NCBI GenBank assembly: GCA_905250025.1
Contig: CAJNOJ010000154.1
Location: 1 to 64,000 of the forward strand
Direction: 5' to 3'
From: Adineta ricciae
Taxonomy: Eukaryota; Rotifera; Eurotatoria; Adinetida; Adinetidae
DNA: 64,000 bases
Position numbers and translations under genes: made by a program. Shown in pieces: positions 21,155 through 32,918 of this stretch. The notes under the pieces are model-generated. The model made no database searches, was not told the DNA's origin, and was given only the letters and a program-made list of their open reading frames with translations. Numbering within the stretch: the first letter of the stretch is position 1; each line of letters begins with the position of its first letter.

Positions 21155-22009
21155 ATGTGTAAAGAGTGTTGCTGTTGTTGTTGCTGCTGTTGTTGTTGTC
21201 CTGAAGAATGTCAAGAAAGTTGTGGATGTAAACCCGATAATAAAGTGAAAGCACAAGTTATTCAACCAGGAACAGTGCATCAACAACCTGCAGTTATTCG
21301 TGTTGACGACAATAATCAATATCGAGCACCGACTGTTTCGCAGCCGACGACTAGACAAACACCCGTTGTTGTAAGAAGAATTGAATCAACAACTGTTGTG
21401 CGTACACAACAAAATCGAGGGCCAGCTCGTCCACCACCAACTCCAGTTAATCGAATTCAACCACAAAGAAAACCAGATCCAACGCCAGTTGTTGTAGTGT
21501 CTCCAGCTCCGCAGCCTCAACCGACTGTAAAATATATTCAACCAGCACCTGAACCAACTGTGCAGACATGGAATCCAGCACCTGAACCAACTGTAGAAAC
21601 ATGGAATCCAGCACCTGAACCAACTGTGCAGACATGGAATCCAGCACCTGAACCAACTGTAGAAACATGGAATCCAGCACCTGAACCAACTGTGCAGACA
21701 TGGAATCCAGCTCCTGAACCAACTGTAGAAACATGGAATCCAGCACCTGAACCAACTGTGCAGACATGGAATCCAGCTCCTGAACCATCTGTGGAAACAT
21801 GGAATCCAGCACCTGAACCAACTGTGCAGACATGGAATCCAGCTCCTGAACCATCTGTGGAAACATGGAATCCAGCACCGGAAGCAGCAGTGGAAACATG
21901 GAATCCAGCACCCGAAGCAGCAGTGGAAACATGGAATCCAGCACCCGAAGCAGCAGTAGAAACCTGGGATCCGGCACCGGAAGCAACGGTTGATACATGG
22001 AATCCTTAA
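21155..22009 (+). CDS. Poly-Cys N-terminus / WNPAPEP-repeat protein, copy B
   Basis: Single-exon 284-aa allele of 9168-9956. The poly-Cys head and CPEECQESCGCKPD segment are identical. The repeat tract has fourteen 11-residue units, two more than copy A, fully accounting for the 22-residue length difference. Most units alternate between VQTWN and VETWN, giving a 22-residue higher-order period that copy A lacks. Function unknown, as for copy A. The ATG is the first in frame and lies shortly after the TATA box. Confidence 0.7.
   Translation: MCKECCCCCCCCCCCPEECQESCGCKPDNKVKAQVIQPGTVHQQPAVIRVDDNNQYRAPTVSQPTTRQTPVVVRRIESTTVVRTQQNRGPARPPPTPVNRIQPQRKPDPTPVVVVSPAPQPQPTVKYIQPAPEPTVQTWNPAPEPTVETWNPAPEPTVQTWNPAPEPTVETWNPAPEPTVQTWNPAPEPTVETWNPAPEPTVQTWNPAPEPSVETWNPAPEPTVQTWNPAPEPSVETWNPAPEAAVETWNPAPEAAVETWNPAPEAAVETWDPAPEATVDTWNP
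21545..22006 (+). repeat. 33-bp coding minisatellite, 14 units with 66-bp alternation
   Basis: Units alternate TVQTWN / (T or S)VETWN for ten units, then four C-terminal EAAVETWN/D-type units. Allelic to the 12-unit tract at 9558-9953. Confidence 0.85.
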
Positions 22010-22849
22010 AAGATGAACACTAATATTTTTGAATGTATACGAACTGATTGTTTCTGTATTATTCTTCCATTCAACAGTGATATTTACTTACACTCTTTAA
22101 AGTTTTTTCTATAACATGAAGCGGAAGAGACAAGTATTGAATTGTATTAGAAATAATTAACCGAGTTTCACATGGATTGCTTTTATTACTGAGTACAATA
22201 CGTGCGATAACCTTCAATTTCTGTCCAAGATTAAACAAAGCGTAGAAGTACACGTTGATATGCTTATAAATATATCGTACAAACTATTTTCTGTTGAAAA
22301 CAGTATAAAACAATGTTGAAACATAAGAAGATGCGAATTATGCGATCATAAAGAAAAACTGAGTCTTTACATGTACTGTCCTGCAATCTTGAGAGTGAGA
22401 TAACGCAATAGTACGTGATCTAATAACTGATTTAAAACTTCTTGGACCAGAATTCTATCCGCTTAGTGAACTTTTGTATTTCAAACTGCAAAACAAGGAA
22501 ATTATGAGCTATTCCAAAATGTCTTTCTACTGTACGACATGTTTGTTATTTTGTTTCAAAATAAAGACTATGCATAATGATCAGATCCCAAGAAGGTGTG
22601 CGCGTGGAAAAAGAAAGTAACACAGCTTCGGCCTTGTATTTTATTTCATCTGTTCTGTCAATCATCCCTCGTATGTAAATCTTTGAATAAAATAATGATT
22701 AGACGAATTTAATAAAGACAAATCTACATACCAATATTTAATCGTTCTGCATACAATCGATGGATTAAACTGAATATGGTAGTCTTATTGCAAATACAAG
22801 ACTCTTCTTCTTTCTATTCTAGTTACATCGATTTCATATTGAATTCTTC
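22010..22849. other. Intergenic, no gene recognised
   Basis: Allelic to 9957-10797; nothing further is supported. Confidence 0.5.
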
Positions 22850-24715
22850 ATGAGTAAACAGAGTGAAGTTGATTCGGATACAGATACTCTTCAAGAGTTG
22901 GGATATACGCAGGAACTCTATCGTGGGTTCTCACCATTTATGTCCTTTGCTTTTTGTTTCACAACAGTCAATGTTCTAACATCAATTTCAATTGGTTTCA
23001 CTTATGCGCTGATAACAGGCGGATCAGGTGTTATCATTTGGTCGTGGATTTTCGGGTCATTCTTTACAATTCTTATTGGCCTCTCGTTAGCAGAAATCTG
23101 TTCGGTGTATCCGAGCGCTGGCTCCGTTTATTATTGGTATGATCTTGTAAATCGCTGAATGGATTTGATCGTTTGCTTTTTCAAGGGCGGGTCAACTTGT
23201 TTCACCTCGTCATGCGCCTCTGGCTTCATTCATTTGTGGATGGTTTAATTTTGTTGGCAATGTCGCGGGCAAGTTGAACCTATCGAATTCTCAACTAGAT
23301 AAAATCGACTGTGAATAGGTGATGCGGCTTTTTCATCAGGTTTTGCCTCAATCATTAATGCCGCATTTGTACTTGATGGTAAACAACCGTTGAGTATTCA
23401 TATTCAAGTAGGTATTAGTGTTGGAATTACATTTATCTGGGCTGTGCAAAACGCACTTCGGATCGATCAACAAGGATGGCTGAATAATATAGCGACATTT
23501 ATACAAATTTGTTCGACAATAGGTACAGTGCTTGTTCTTTTTCTCATGACTCCACAACGAGCAACGATTTCTGATGTATTTACGTCAACTTATAACGAAA
23601 CTGGTTTTCCGTTCATCTATGTGTGCTTTATCAGTATTCTATCCACACTTTTTTCATTTTCTGGTTACGAAGGTATATGCATTGATATCCAACATTGGAC
23701 ATTTATTAATCTTTTTTTGTTGCTTATTTCTTTCAGCGGGTGCACACTTAGCTGAAGAAACTCGAAGTGCTGGAAAGGCAGGTAAACATTCGAACTATTG
23801 AGTTGTAAATCATCAATAATTTCTATTAAATTTTTCCAGCTCCTCATGGTATCGTTGGTACATGTATTTGCAGTGCAATCGTTGGTTTTGTCTATTTACT
23901 CGCTCTTCTTTTCGCTATTCCAAATGTAACAAACTTCATGGAAGTAAATAATTATGATGAAATGAACTTATCTATCGCTGTTTATCGATTAGCAGTACCA
24001 CATAAAGGTGCTCTAGCACTGACTATTTTACTTATTATAAATCTTCATTTCGGAGGAATGTCAGGAATGACGGTGACAAGTCGGATTGGGTAAAATCTTT
24101 TCCTTCGAAAGAAAGTTTTTCACTTCTGATTCGTGTTATAGTTTTGCGATGGCTCGTGATGGTGTTTTCCCATTCTCACGCTACCTTCGATGGATATTCA
24201 AACCAACGAAAACACCTTTGGGGAATGTTCTATTCGTTTTTCTGATCGATTCAACTCTTCTTTTACTTCAACTATTGTCCACAACTGCATTCGCTGCAAT
24301 CATCGCGATTGCTACGCTTGGTTACCAAGTTTCATATCTAATTCCTATTTTCCTCCGATGTACATCTGCGCGAAAGAAATTTCCTCGTGGAGAATTCAAT
24401 CTCGGTCGATTCGGTGTGCCCATCGCCATCATTTCATCGATTTGGTTGGCAGTCACGTCCACTATCATGCTTTTTCCGGCAAATTATCCGATAACGAAAG
24501 AGAACATGAATTACGCGGTTGTGGTCATCGGTGGTGTTGCCATTATCGCTTCATTGTACTGGATATTCTCTGCCCGACACTCGTTTGCTGGACCGAAACG
24601 AACGGACACCGATCCCAGTCCATTGCCTCCAGGACATATAACTGCTGAAGATGCGGTGAAAGAATCAATCTTAACAGCACCACCGTCGCCAGAAACGAGA
24701 GATTCGCGAATGTAA
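22850..24715 (+). CDS. APC-superfamily amino acid permease, copy B (complete)
   Basis: Six exons, 22850-23136, 23186-23268, 23319-23672, 23737-23781, 23840-24089 and 24142-24715, sum to 1593 nt and encode 530 aa. Intron 2 has a GC donor as in copy A. Around twelve hydrophobic segments fit the APC fold. FAMARDGVFPFSRYLRWI follows the last intron, matching the conserved A-F-A-R-D-G-x-x-P-F-S of fungal-type APC permeases. A hydrophilic C-terminal tail ends SPETRDSRM. Likely substrate is an amino acid or related amine. Resemblance to fungal GABA/choline permeases raises horizontal origin, but five introns show it is well domesticated. The stop lies about 35 nt from the stop of the convergent ATPase gene. 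Confidence 0.85.
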
Positions 24716-24749
24716 TATCGATCGATGATTCCATGAATAAACATTTTTA

Positions 24750-27700
24750 TTAGCTTTGTTTAGAAAGAAAAGAAAATGTTGATAGGAAATTTTCTTTGTC
24801 GTCCATAAATTTGACAATGACCCGCTGAAAATAATGTAGAAAATTTAGATCATGATTGACGTGAATGTTATGTGTTAGTTCATGACAAAAAATCAGAAAA
24901 TAAAAATTCATTATCGGACGAATGACTGAATGATTTTTCGCCAAGTCACTAGCGAAGACTTGTTCGAAGTAGCGAAGATTGAAAAACAATGCACCATTAT
25001 TATTGAACGCAATGCGTGCTAAACAGAAAACGAAGTCATTAAACCAAATGAGAAATCTGTCTTACCACTATTTATATCACGGAAAAGATGAACTACCGAT
25101 ACGGACATGTGAAAGACTTGTTGAGCAAGCGAAGACAAGATATACGCGAATTGTTCACCTTGTTTGATCATCAGATCTGTTACGTGAACATTTTTATCGA
25201 TGTAGAGCGCAATGTTATGAAAGAGGATCGGATGACGGATCATATTTGAGGGTGGAACGTATTCGCATAGATTATTATTTTCGTATTTCGAATATTCCGG
25301 GTGCTGAAATTCATTTTCAGAATATGATCGACCTGGTTGTGTCAGTTGATCGACATCGATTGGACTCTCCCCGAAATCGGATATACCAGTTCGTTCGATA
25401 TTACTCGAATGCTTTTCAATGGTCGGAGAGAAGAAACTAAACATGGCAATTTTGCATACAGATGTCAGACGCGATAGATGATTTACTCTTTTAAACTTTG
25501 AACAAACTCATTGGATGCTTTTTCGAATGTTTCTTGATAGTACGGATCGAATTTCCACGATTGATTTTGTATATTCGACTGAGGTTTGATCGGTTCATTT
25601 CGTACGACTAATTTCGTGGCTGAAGGGAGAGAACATCGATGAATTGTGAGTTAGAACAGTAGGAAACTTACGTCTCTGCTTTAGTAATCTATCCACCGGT
25701 ATTCCACGTCGTTTGAGTGTTTCTAAAGGCGATGAGAGTTTATCACTAATCGAATGCACTAACGTTTCCAGTGGTTTTTTATGAACAAATCGAATTAATT
25801 CGCTGGCAATATCGATATAATCAAGTGTTGGGAGATCTCGATGAATGTACAGATTGACTTGGCTTTTGTCATGTTCCAGAACACACGAACTACAATCGGT
25901 TGACTTGAAAGGAAAAATAGGAATGTGGGTGGGAAGGGTATCTTACATCTAAGACGATTGTTCGACGTTCAAAAGTGATTTTACATTGAATTCCTTCGCT
26001 TTCATAAACAGATAAATGCTTTCGTAACAAATCGAGGCGTTTTTCATCGATATTTTCTAAATATTCACCCTAAGAACACAAAATAAGCTGTTTTGTGAGA
26101 ATACCTGGTTAATCTTACTCGTTTATTGACAAATAACATATCCAGACGATGATCAATCAATTCACATAACATTTTGCTTCGTTGAGTCGTAGAAACTTTC
26201 CCTAAACGGCCACTTTCATAAATAAATTCAATCCAAAGCCAACCTACCTGTATGCATCAGAGTTCGCTCAATCGATTCCGATAACCATTTCGCTCCGAAA
26301 GCTTCATATAACCTAACCAAATCTGACTCATCCGGTGCACACAATGGTCGGAGATCAATCGCGGATTGATGATCATCATCGAGGTAAATCTCACTTGGTT
26401 TTGTTACTCGAAATATGTTCTCATTCGTTCCATCCGAATGTTTAATTGTTTGATATCCTAGGCACCACGGTTGATCGATCAAACGACTTTTCAATGGTTC
26501 ATCACGAAATCTTTCTTTGATATTCGGAATCGCTGCTAGTTGTTTCAAACAATTGATATAAACGCGTAGTTTCGCCTTGAGCATTTCGTTTGGTCGCGCG
26601 AAGTAAGACGATTGTCGTTCGATCAGTAAATCGGCGAGTGTCTCAACTGATGGAAACGAAACAACTCCAATGCTGAAAAGAAAGGAATTCGCTTCAGGAC
26701 CATAGTCAATATAATCAATTAGACCCGCGGCTGCCTTATCATCATCATCGAGAGGTATGTTACTCGAACGAATGAATACTTGGGATGGTTTGGAATACGA
26801 ATTTGATAAAGGTATGAAGAATTTACTCGCAGCTTTTTCCGTGAATGTTCTGTTAAGACCTTCGAGTTTGTTTAAGTACGAAAAATAGATTGGAGCAGAT
26901 TCAACTGTTAAGATTCGATCACGTTTATCCATGAGAACGTCAAATGCTGTTTGTAAATCTGGACGTGATTTGATTCCAAGTAAACTGATATCAAAACAAT
27001 GTGAGAAGCACCGCATGACTTTGGGTAGTAATGATGGGCACAATGGGTTCAATTCTATGACATAAATAAGATAAGCTGCATGATTAGTGAAGGAAATTTA
27101 CCTTTGAAAACGGATTGAGGAGTTGTCAGAATTACTTCCGACGATTGTTCGATTTTGGGTGGCGAGGAGGGTAGAAAAGGTGTTTTAACTTGATTGCTTT
27201 TCCAAGATTCTAAGTAATATTTTCGAAAATTTTCTGCAAAGTAGATCAATGCCACTGGTAATTCATAATCCGATTCAATTTTCGATTTCTGCTCATGTTC
27301 TTGCACAATTCGACTCAGCAGGGTGGGCAAATCAGGTGCCTCTCTAACGCCAAGCTCTTTGAGAAGCATACATTCTTGTGAGAATGGATTTATATCCACC
27401 CAATCGATAATCAACAGTTCTTGCCAGTGAAGATCTTTCGCTACGGATGGAAAATGAAGTTGATTTCCTTTACATTTACGTTTCAGTTTGCCATTGGATT
27501 GCAACGTTGTTCCTAAATAAATTGCGAATACTATCGAACTGTTTAGTAATTGATCTTACCTGTAAGGCAAGGTATATTTCTCAAAGCGTTAATATCTCCA
27601 TCACTCATAGTCTCCCGTTGTTTCAATAGATCCTGAACGAAATGTTGCAATGACTGATCATTATTAGTTGGATCCATTGATTCCATGAAACTTGCGTGAA

Positions 27701-29953
27701 ACGTTCGACATCCGATTGATCTGAGAAACTCGACTGATTGTGAATTATCATCGGGGAATATTTGAGACACGGTAGGCAAATGCGCGGATAAATTTGCGGA
27801 GGGAATAAAAGATTCTTGAGGCAATTTCATTCCTTGATTTGTTGAAATGCATTTCAATTTGGAAAGAACGGCTTTAATTTGATTGAGTTCGTCATTATGA
27901 AATTGTGTCCAATATTGATAGAGAAAATTCAGAAGGATCTTCGATGTAATTTCATTCTCGAATAGATAATGCTGATTACCAAGAAGATAAAAATGAATTA
28001 AATTTCTCATCGGAACTTTCGATAGTGATAATTTTCGCTGTAAATCATCGTGGGATATGTGATTTCCAACATTCGATGGCAAGATGTTCGTGGGCAATGG
28101 AATGAAGGACGGAAGATGGAAAGCAGAGTAGAATTGAACGTTTTTCAACTCAATGATCGAGGATTCGAGTGTTTCACGATAATAAATTTCCGAAAAGATC
28201 TGTTTGATATAAGATTTATCTTCGATATCATTCGTACATAACCAATGAAGTAATTCAATCAACTCATCGAATACAAAAATGGATTCGCGAATCTTTTCGA
28301 CAACTATTTCAGTCGATAGCTCCTGAACTCGACCATGATGCTTTAATATCTGAATAAAATCGGCTTGGCTAATTGCATATGGAATTAATGGCATAGTCAG
28401 AAAGTTTTCCATATATTTTGAATTGCTAACATATGCTTGTCGAGATGAAATCAACGAAAATTGAGTATCCGATGGACATCGTCGAATGGGCACAAGGAGA
28501 TCTCTATCAGATGCAAGAAAACCACCGAGAAGAAATTCACCTAAACAAAAACCAACAAATAATTCTTTGCATATTTTTGTATGTTTCATACCTATCGCTT
28601 TGTTCGGTGCAGATGTTTGAAAAGCATACAACGAAAGAATGGTGTAGAGATGCTGTGGATGGTGATTGACAATTTCAAGCATTGTTTGATCGTAAACTAA
28701 TCGAAGAATATGTCCGATGGATTTAAGAAGTTGTTCGTTCCATTTCGAGATGTATGGATCTTGCAAATCGATATTTTCGCGTTCAATTGTGGGAACTAAA
28801 TGGCTGTAAATGTGCATTCCAACACCTGTGGATTGATGTGTTCCTAAACCAATGAAGATTTGTCCTGATGGAGAATATTTTCCCTGTGAATGTCTCAATG
28901 GAATTAGATCTCTGAAGACTTGATCGTTCCATTGTTCGCTTTCGAATATCTGCAAGACGAAAAAGTCAGGTGAGAGAGTTTTGCGAATAAAGTAGAACGT
29001 ACTCGATTCGATGGAAATAGAAGTTCAATATGGATAAGCGATGGTAAACGTTTTTTGAGGACATTTTCGATATGTTGATGAAAATCTTCATCAAGTTTCA
29101 CTTTTGATTCGACATCAATATGAATCAAGGTAATCGATGGGCCTCTTAAAATTTTGAACGTTTGTTCCGTTTGAGTTAATGATTTAAAACGAAGAAAACT
29201 ATGCAGATTACTTGTTTCTGTTAATTTCATTGACGATAAGGGTTTCTTTGTTTTATTAACTTGAAAAATATGGAGACTATTGATTTGTATAATAACTTCA
29301 TTAATATATTTAGTAAATGAGAGAACTTTAGTTAAAAAAGCTTTCAATCGTGTTAAATTTAAATAAGGTGTTGTTTGGTTGTCATCGGGTATTGCTTGTA
29401 GAATGTATTTATTTTTCATTGGAAGAATAACCGAAGTTAATCGTTCGTGGAACGGTAGTTCTTTTCGAAATGTTGTTAAGGATTTACCGTTTTGCCAAAC
29501 AAAAGCTAAGTAATGTTTGCCGGATTGAATCATTGGCTTTTCTGAATAGGAAAAAACTGAGAAGAAACCAACACCGAATTGTCCAATGGCGTCGATGTTC
29601 GTATTTCCTTCAGCGATGGTTATCACGCGTTTCCAATCGTCTTCGGTAAATGTATTTCCGTTATTTATCGTACGAATTTCTGTTATTTCACAATTATGAA
29701 AATCATTTTCAGTTGCATTTTGTTGAATTTCTTTTGAGTTACATTTTATTTGAAGAATGAACGAAGTTGCGTGTGCATCGTCAGAATTTTGAATCAATTC
29801 ACGATAAACAACAAAATCAGAGGAATATCTTGCTAGCATTTTATCAATTAACATTCGTTGATTGACTTCGACACGATCTTCGACACCTTCATTGATAATC
29901 TTCAACCATAGATCATCTGATGATAAATTTTCTTCATTCATTTCGTCGGCCAT
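24750..29953 (-). CDS. Large GHKL (HSP90-like) ATPase with C-terminal HExxH, copy B
   Basis: Eleven exons (29953-29003, 28949-28592, 28540-27560, 27512-27102, 27054-26248, 26201-26119, 26069-25947, 25903-25672, 25619-25487, 25436-25066, 25018-24750) sum to 4719 nt, 1572 aa. The N-terminal 320 residues form a GHKL ATPase: N-box ELIQNSDDAHA, G1-like IRTINNGNTFTEDDW, G2 IGQFGVGFFSVF, as in sacsin and HSP90. The middle is a long helical region without a recognised domain. The C-terminus has FCHELTHNIHVNHD, an HExxH metal-binding pattern. The layout recalls fungal DUF3684-type ATPases; this is from memory, with HGT possible. It might act as a chaperone-like regulator. MADEMNEEN was chosen as start because the alternative upstream Met has no counterpart in copy A. 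Confidence 0.75.
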
Positions 29954-31245
29954 TTTAACATCTACTGAAATATTCAACTTTTCGTTTGATGTAAATAAAA
30001 TATGAGTCACACCGTACAAAAATTCACGAGCACTTGAAGTCGGCAAAACGTAAAGCAAAATTCACGCCGGATTGCCCAATATCATCGCAACTGTTGTGCA
30101 GTAATACCAACCATGTTGCTCAATTCAACTGAGCTTCTACTTATATTTTAGCTTTTGACAAAAGAAAAATTCATCGATTTTAATTCTGTTTTAAAACGAC
30201 AGTCATTCACATTAGAAGCGAAATCACCAATCAAAGAAAAAGAAAAGCCTCTTTGATGTACACAGAATAGAATAGGGGTATGCATATCGATTCACTCAGA
30301 AATGTCGCTATTGTACAAAGGTATAGAGAGAAAAGGAATGTGGAAATATTATGAGTATAATCGATGACAGTCATATTATCTGATTTATAATCGCTCTTGG
30401 AATCAGTATGATCAAAATTAGAACGCTCGTCTAATTGCATATTCACTATCGATGTGTTCAAGATCTGGTAAAAGACATCCTACGCGACTGACTCATAAAC
30501 AGCGCACAAAAAAATACAAAACTCTTGTGTAACGTTGCAATGTAATTATTCGTGATAAGAGACATGACATCAGATGAAAGCGTTGAAGAAACAAAAGCAA
30601 GTTACGCTGGAAGAAAAAAAGTCGATGTTTGCACATTTATTTTTCTTTTTTACTTTCGATTGCATTCGTCAAACAAGACAAACATCTCGAAAGGTAAAAA
30701 AATCTATGACGATTGTGTGTTTTTTAACGAGGAAAGCACCACTGATTCAACCTGGAAAGATTTCCAGAGTAAATCAGAAAGCTTGGATTGATAACGATAT
30801 GCACGTCACCGAAAGATTGTTGAATTTTGACTAAATACATACCGAACTCGGCAACGAAATAGTATATTCTAGTTAATACTTGTAGAAAATACCAGTAAGT
30901 GAAGTTGTTAGATGAAGTTCCTATCGTGTTCTCGTATCATATAAAGATCGGTACTGTAACGTAACGTCGCAAATAAGAAAAAATATCGATAAGATCGAAT
31001 TCATAGAATGAAAGAACAAATATCCATATATAATATCTCTCTCACAGTATGTAACTACAAATAGAATAGTGATAATGTATTTCAATATAAAACGGTATGC
31101 CGACAGATTTGAGAGACATGCGGCGGTAATAAAATGCTAATCTTTCGTTGTTCCCAACTGTTTCATCGGTAAAGATATTGTTAATTAACTTAGCGTAGAA
31201 TGAAATACATCATCGCCTTTTTTTCGTTTCTACCAGTAATCAGAA
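29954..31245. promoter_or_regulatory. Bidirectional intergenic region, GHKL ATPase / WWE-ART, copy B
   Basis: About 1.3 kb between two divergent genes. TATAAAA at 31086-31092 lies some 150 bases before the WWE-ART ATG. A pyrimidine tract ending in CCAG just before the ATG (near 31236) could be a cis- or trans-splice acceptor; bdelloids use spliced leaders. Open frames at 30552-30834 shift relative to copy A and are not supported as genes. Copy A lacks a stretch of about 35 bases near 30255-30290. Confidence 0.35.
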
Positions 31246-32256
31246 ATGGCAACAGTCGATGAGTACAAACCAGTAGTTGCATGGCAGTTCGGTGCAAACG
31301 GTAGTCTTCAGCCAGCCAACTCAGCAGATCTCGAATGGACACCATACGAAACCACTATTAGTGATATAATTGAAAATGCATTTCAAGAACGCCAAGAGCG
31401 TGTCGTTATTGGTGATTATTACATCGACTTTACGCATGACCCAATACTACAAATAAGCAAATATGATAAAAATTGTAAGACGCCGGTCAGACGACAAAAT
31501 GGCTTGCAAGATTCGAACTCAATAAAACGTCTAGAACGTTTCAGTGTTGCCGAAAAGCCCAAAGTTAAATCCATGAAAAGTTCTAGTGTGGATATATCCC
31601 CTTTTATTGCTGAATGGATCCGTCGAAATCCAAATCACAAATTCAAAGGAAACATTGTGGAACTTTTAGCAACTGGCCTTGCAGAAGAAGCTAGACTAAT
31701 CGGAAAAATTGACCAAACAAAGTACATTCTTGAACGTATCCAAAAATCCAAAGGTGCTTCTCACGATGAACTAGCAAAGTTATGTGTGATTATTTATACG
31801 GAAGACACGTGGATTTACAAGACGGTTAACGCTGTTCTACGCGAAGAGGATATGACCAAAGTGGACACATTGGGTCCATTTTGTTATTTAGTCCATATGT
31901 ACTTATGCGCACCTCATACGAGAAAAAAGGGTGAACAGATTGTCTATCGAAGCATGAATTTGAAGCCTGAAGACATCGAAATATACAAGGAATCAGTCGG
32001 TCAAGTTAGATGTTGGCTTGGATTTTCGTCGACAAGTCGAAACAGAGCTCAAGCTTTCGTTGCAAACACTCTGTTCATTATCCGATTTGAAGGAGAAATC
32101 TCACAGCGATTTCCCGGCAGAGAAATATCCAACCTATCGACATATCCAACAGAAGAAGAGGTGTTGCTTTATCCAGGTGCTGATTTTCGCGTTGAAGAAG
32201 TGGAAGAGAACGTGGGGACTGGAAGACAAACCATCGTTCGTCTATGTCTTATGTGA
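31246..32256 (+). CDS. WWE domain - ADP-ribosyltransferase (R-S-E class), copy B
   Basis: Single-exon 336-aa protein. Residues 8-75 look like a WWE domain (VVAWQFGANGS...LEWTPYE...IGDYYIDF), a fold that binds iso-ADP-ribose in poly-ADP-ribose chains or ADP-ribose. Residues about 120-336 form an arginine-type mono-ADP-ribosyltransferase with the R-S-E triad: R235 in IVYRSMN, S262-T-S264 in GFSSTSRNRAQAF, and E303-E-E305 in YPTEEEVLLYPGADFRV (the ExE motif). It would transfer ADP-ribose from NAD to a protein, typically arginine. No signal peptide or membrane segment is visible, so cytosolic or nuclear action is likely. It lies head-to-head with the GHKL ATPase and just upstream of the NACHT gene. 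Confidence 0.85.
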   Translation: MATVDEYKPVVAWQFGANGSLQPANSADLEWTPYETTISDIIENAFQERQERVVIGDYYIDFTHDPILQISKYDKNCKTPVRRQNGLQDSNSIKRLERFSVAEKPKVKSMKSSSVDISPFIAEWIRRNPNHKFKGNIVELLATGLAEEARLIGKIDQTKYILERIQKSKGASHDELAKLCVIIYTEDTWIYKTVNAVLREEDMTKVDTLGPFCYLVHMYLCAPHTRKKGEQIVYRSMNLKPEDIEIYKESVGQVRCWLGFSSTSRNRAQAFVANTLFIIRFEGEISQRFPGREISNLSTYPTEEEVLLYPGADFRVEEVEENVGTGRQTIVRLCLM

Positions 32257-32781
32257 ACAGTGCTATTTCATTTAAGCTTACGCGCCCATTTCACGGTGTT
32301 TGAGATGAAAAGTGTACGAAAGAAAAACCATGCCGCGCTATTCGATCGATCATAAAATGTAGTTCCCACACAAGGAATTTCTATCTATAAAAGTTGCACG
32401 ATACTTTTTATAGCTAGAGTAGATCTCTATCTTATCAACGATAAATTTAATAGTATTTTAGATAGAACTAAGAGAGCTCCAGATCCCAAGATGAGATTAC
32501 ACAACAGAAGAGAGGATACAGTGCCTAAGTATCGCACCTTAAGCTACTCTTCACGTCGTAATAATTGGATATGTAGTTAAAACTAATATCGTTAGCGATT
32601 CGCTTATTTTCACGAAGAAAAACTCTAGGTAAAATCCACACCCTCACTTTTTTTTAGAAAAATCTCAAGACTAATCACATATTGTTAATAGACATTACCA
32701 TCTTGAATATATCTCTGTTTCTATTGACTAATTTTAGTATACTATAATTGAAGCACTAAACGGAAAACATATCCATCAACT
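32257..32781. other. Intergenic / NACHT 5' region, copy B
   Basis: Spacer between WWE-ART and the NACHT start. Acceptor-like TTTTAG tracts near 32655 and 32737 could mark a 5'UTR intron or trans-splice site. No gene. Confidence 0.4.
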
Positions 32782-32882
32782 ATGGACTCTGAATCAGTTC
32801 AAAAGGTCGTAGAGGAACTATTTGCATTTAGTATACTTATTGCTGATACCGAAGAATGGGACTTCATTTCAGCCAGACTGGC
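32782..32882 (+). CDS. NACHT-HEAT protein, first 34 codons, copy B (duplicate of 41713-41813)
   Basis: The start of the gene annotated at 41713-48705, cut by the 'n' at 32883. Bases 32662-32882 match 41593-41813 without a visible difference, so this is the same locus read twice from overlapping contig ends, not a second gene. Confidence 0.85.
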
Positions 32883-32883
32883 N
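32883..32883. other. Contig junction (single n), misordered
   Basis: Left side is the NACHT 5' end of copy B; right side is APC intron 5 of copy A. The left contig truly continues at 41593; the right contig truly follows 12070. Confidence 0.8.
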
Positions 32884-32918
32884 GAAAGAAAGTTTTTCAC
32901 TTCTGATTCGTGTTATAG

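Larger units (their letters stand above)
18905..24122. repeat. Homologous block 1, copy B (partner 6955-12070)
   Basis: Colinear allelic counterpart of 6955-12070. Some tracts are identical (about the last 180 bases of APC exon 5), others carry frequent substitutions. Confidence 0.85.
24107..32882. repeat. Homologous block 2, copy B (partner 32884-41591)
   Basis: Colinear with 32884-41591 from the APC last intron through the GHKL ATPase and WWE-ART genes to the first 34 codons of the NACHT gene. It continues block 1 of copy B without a break, which fixes the phase of this haplotype. Confidence 0.85.

Noticed and set aside
30552..30834. Two overlapping plus-strand ORFs in the ATPase/ART spacer
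   Set aside because: Reading frame and length are not maintained in copy A (39212-39505); no splice-supported continuation.
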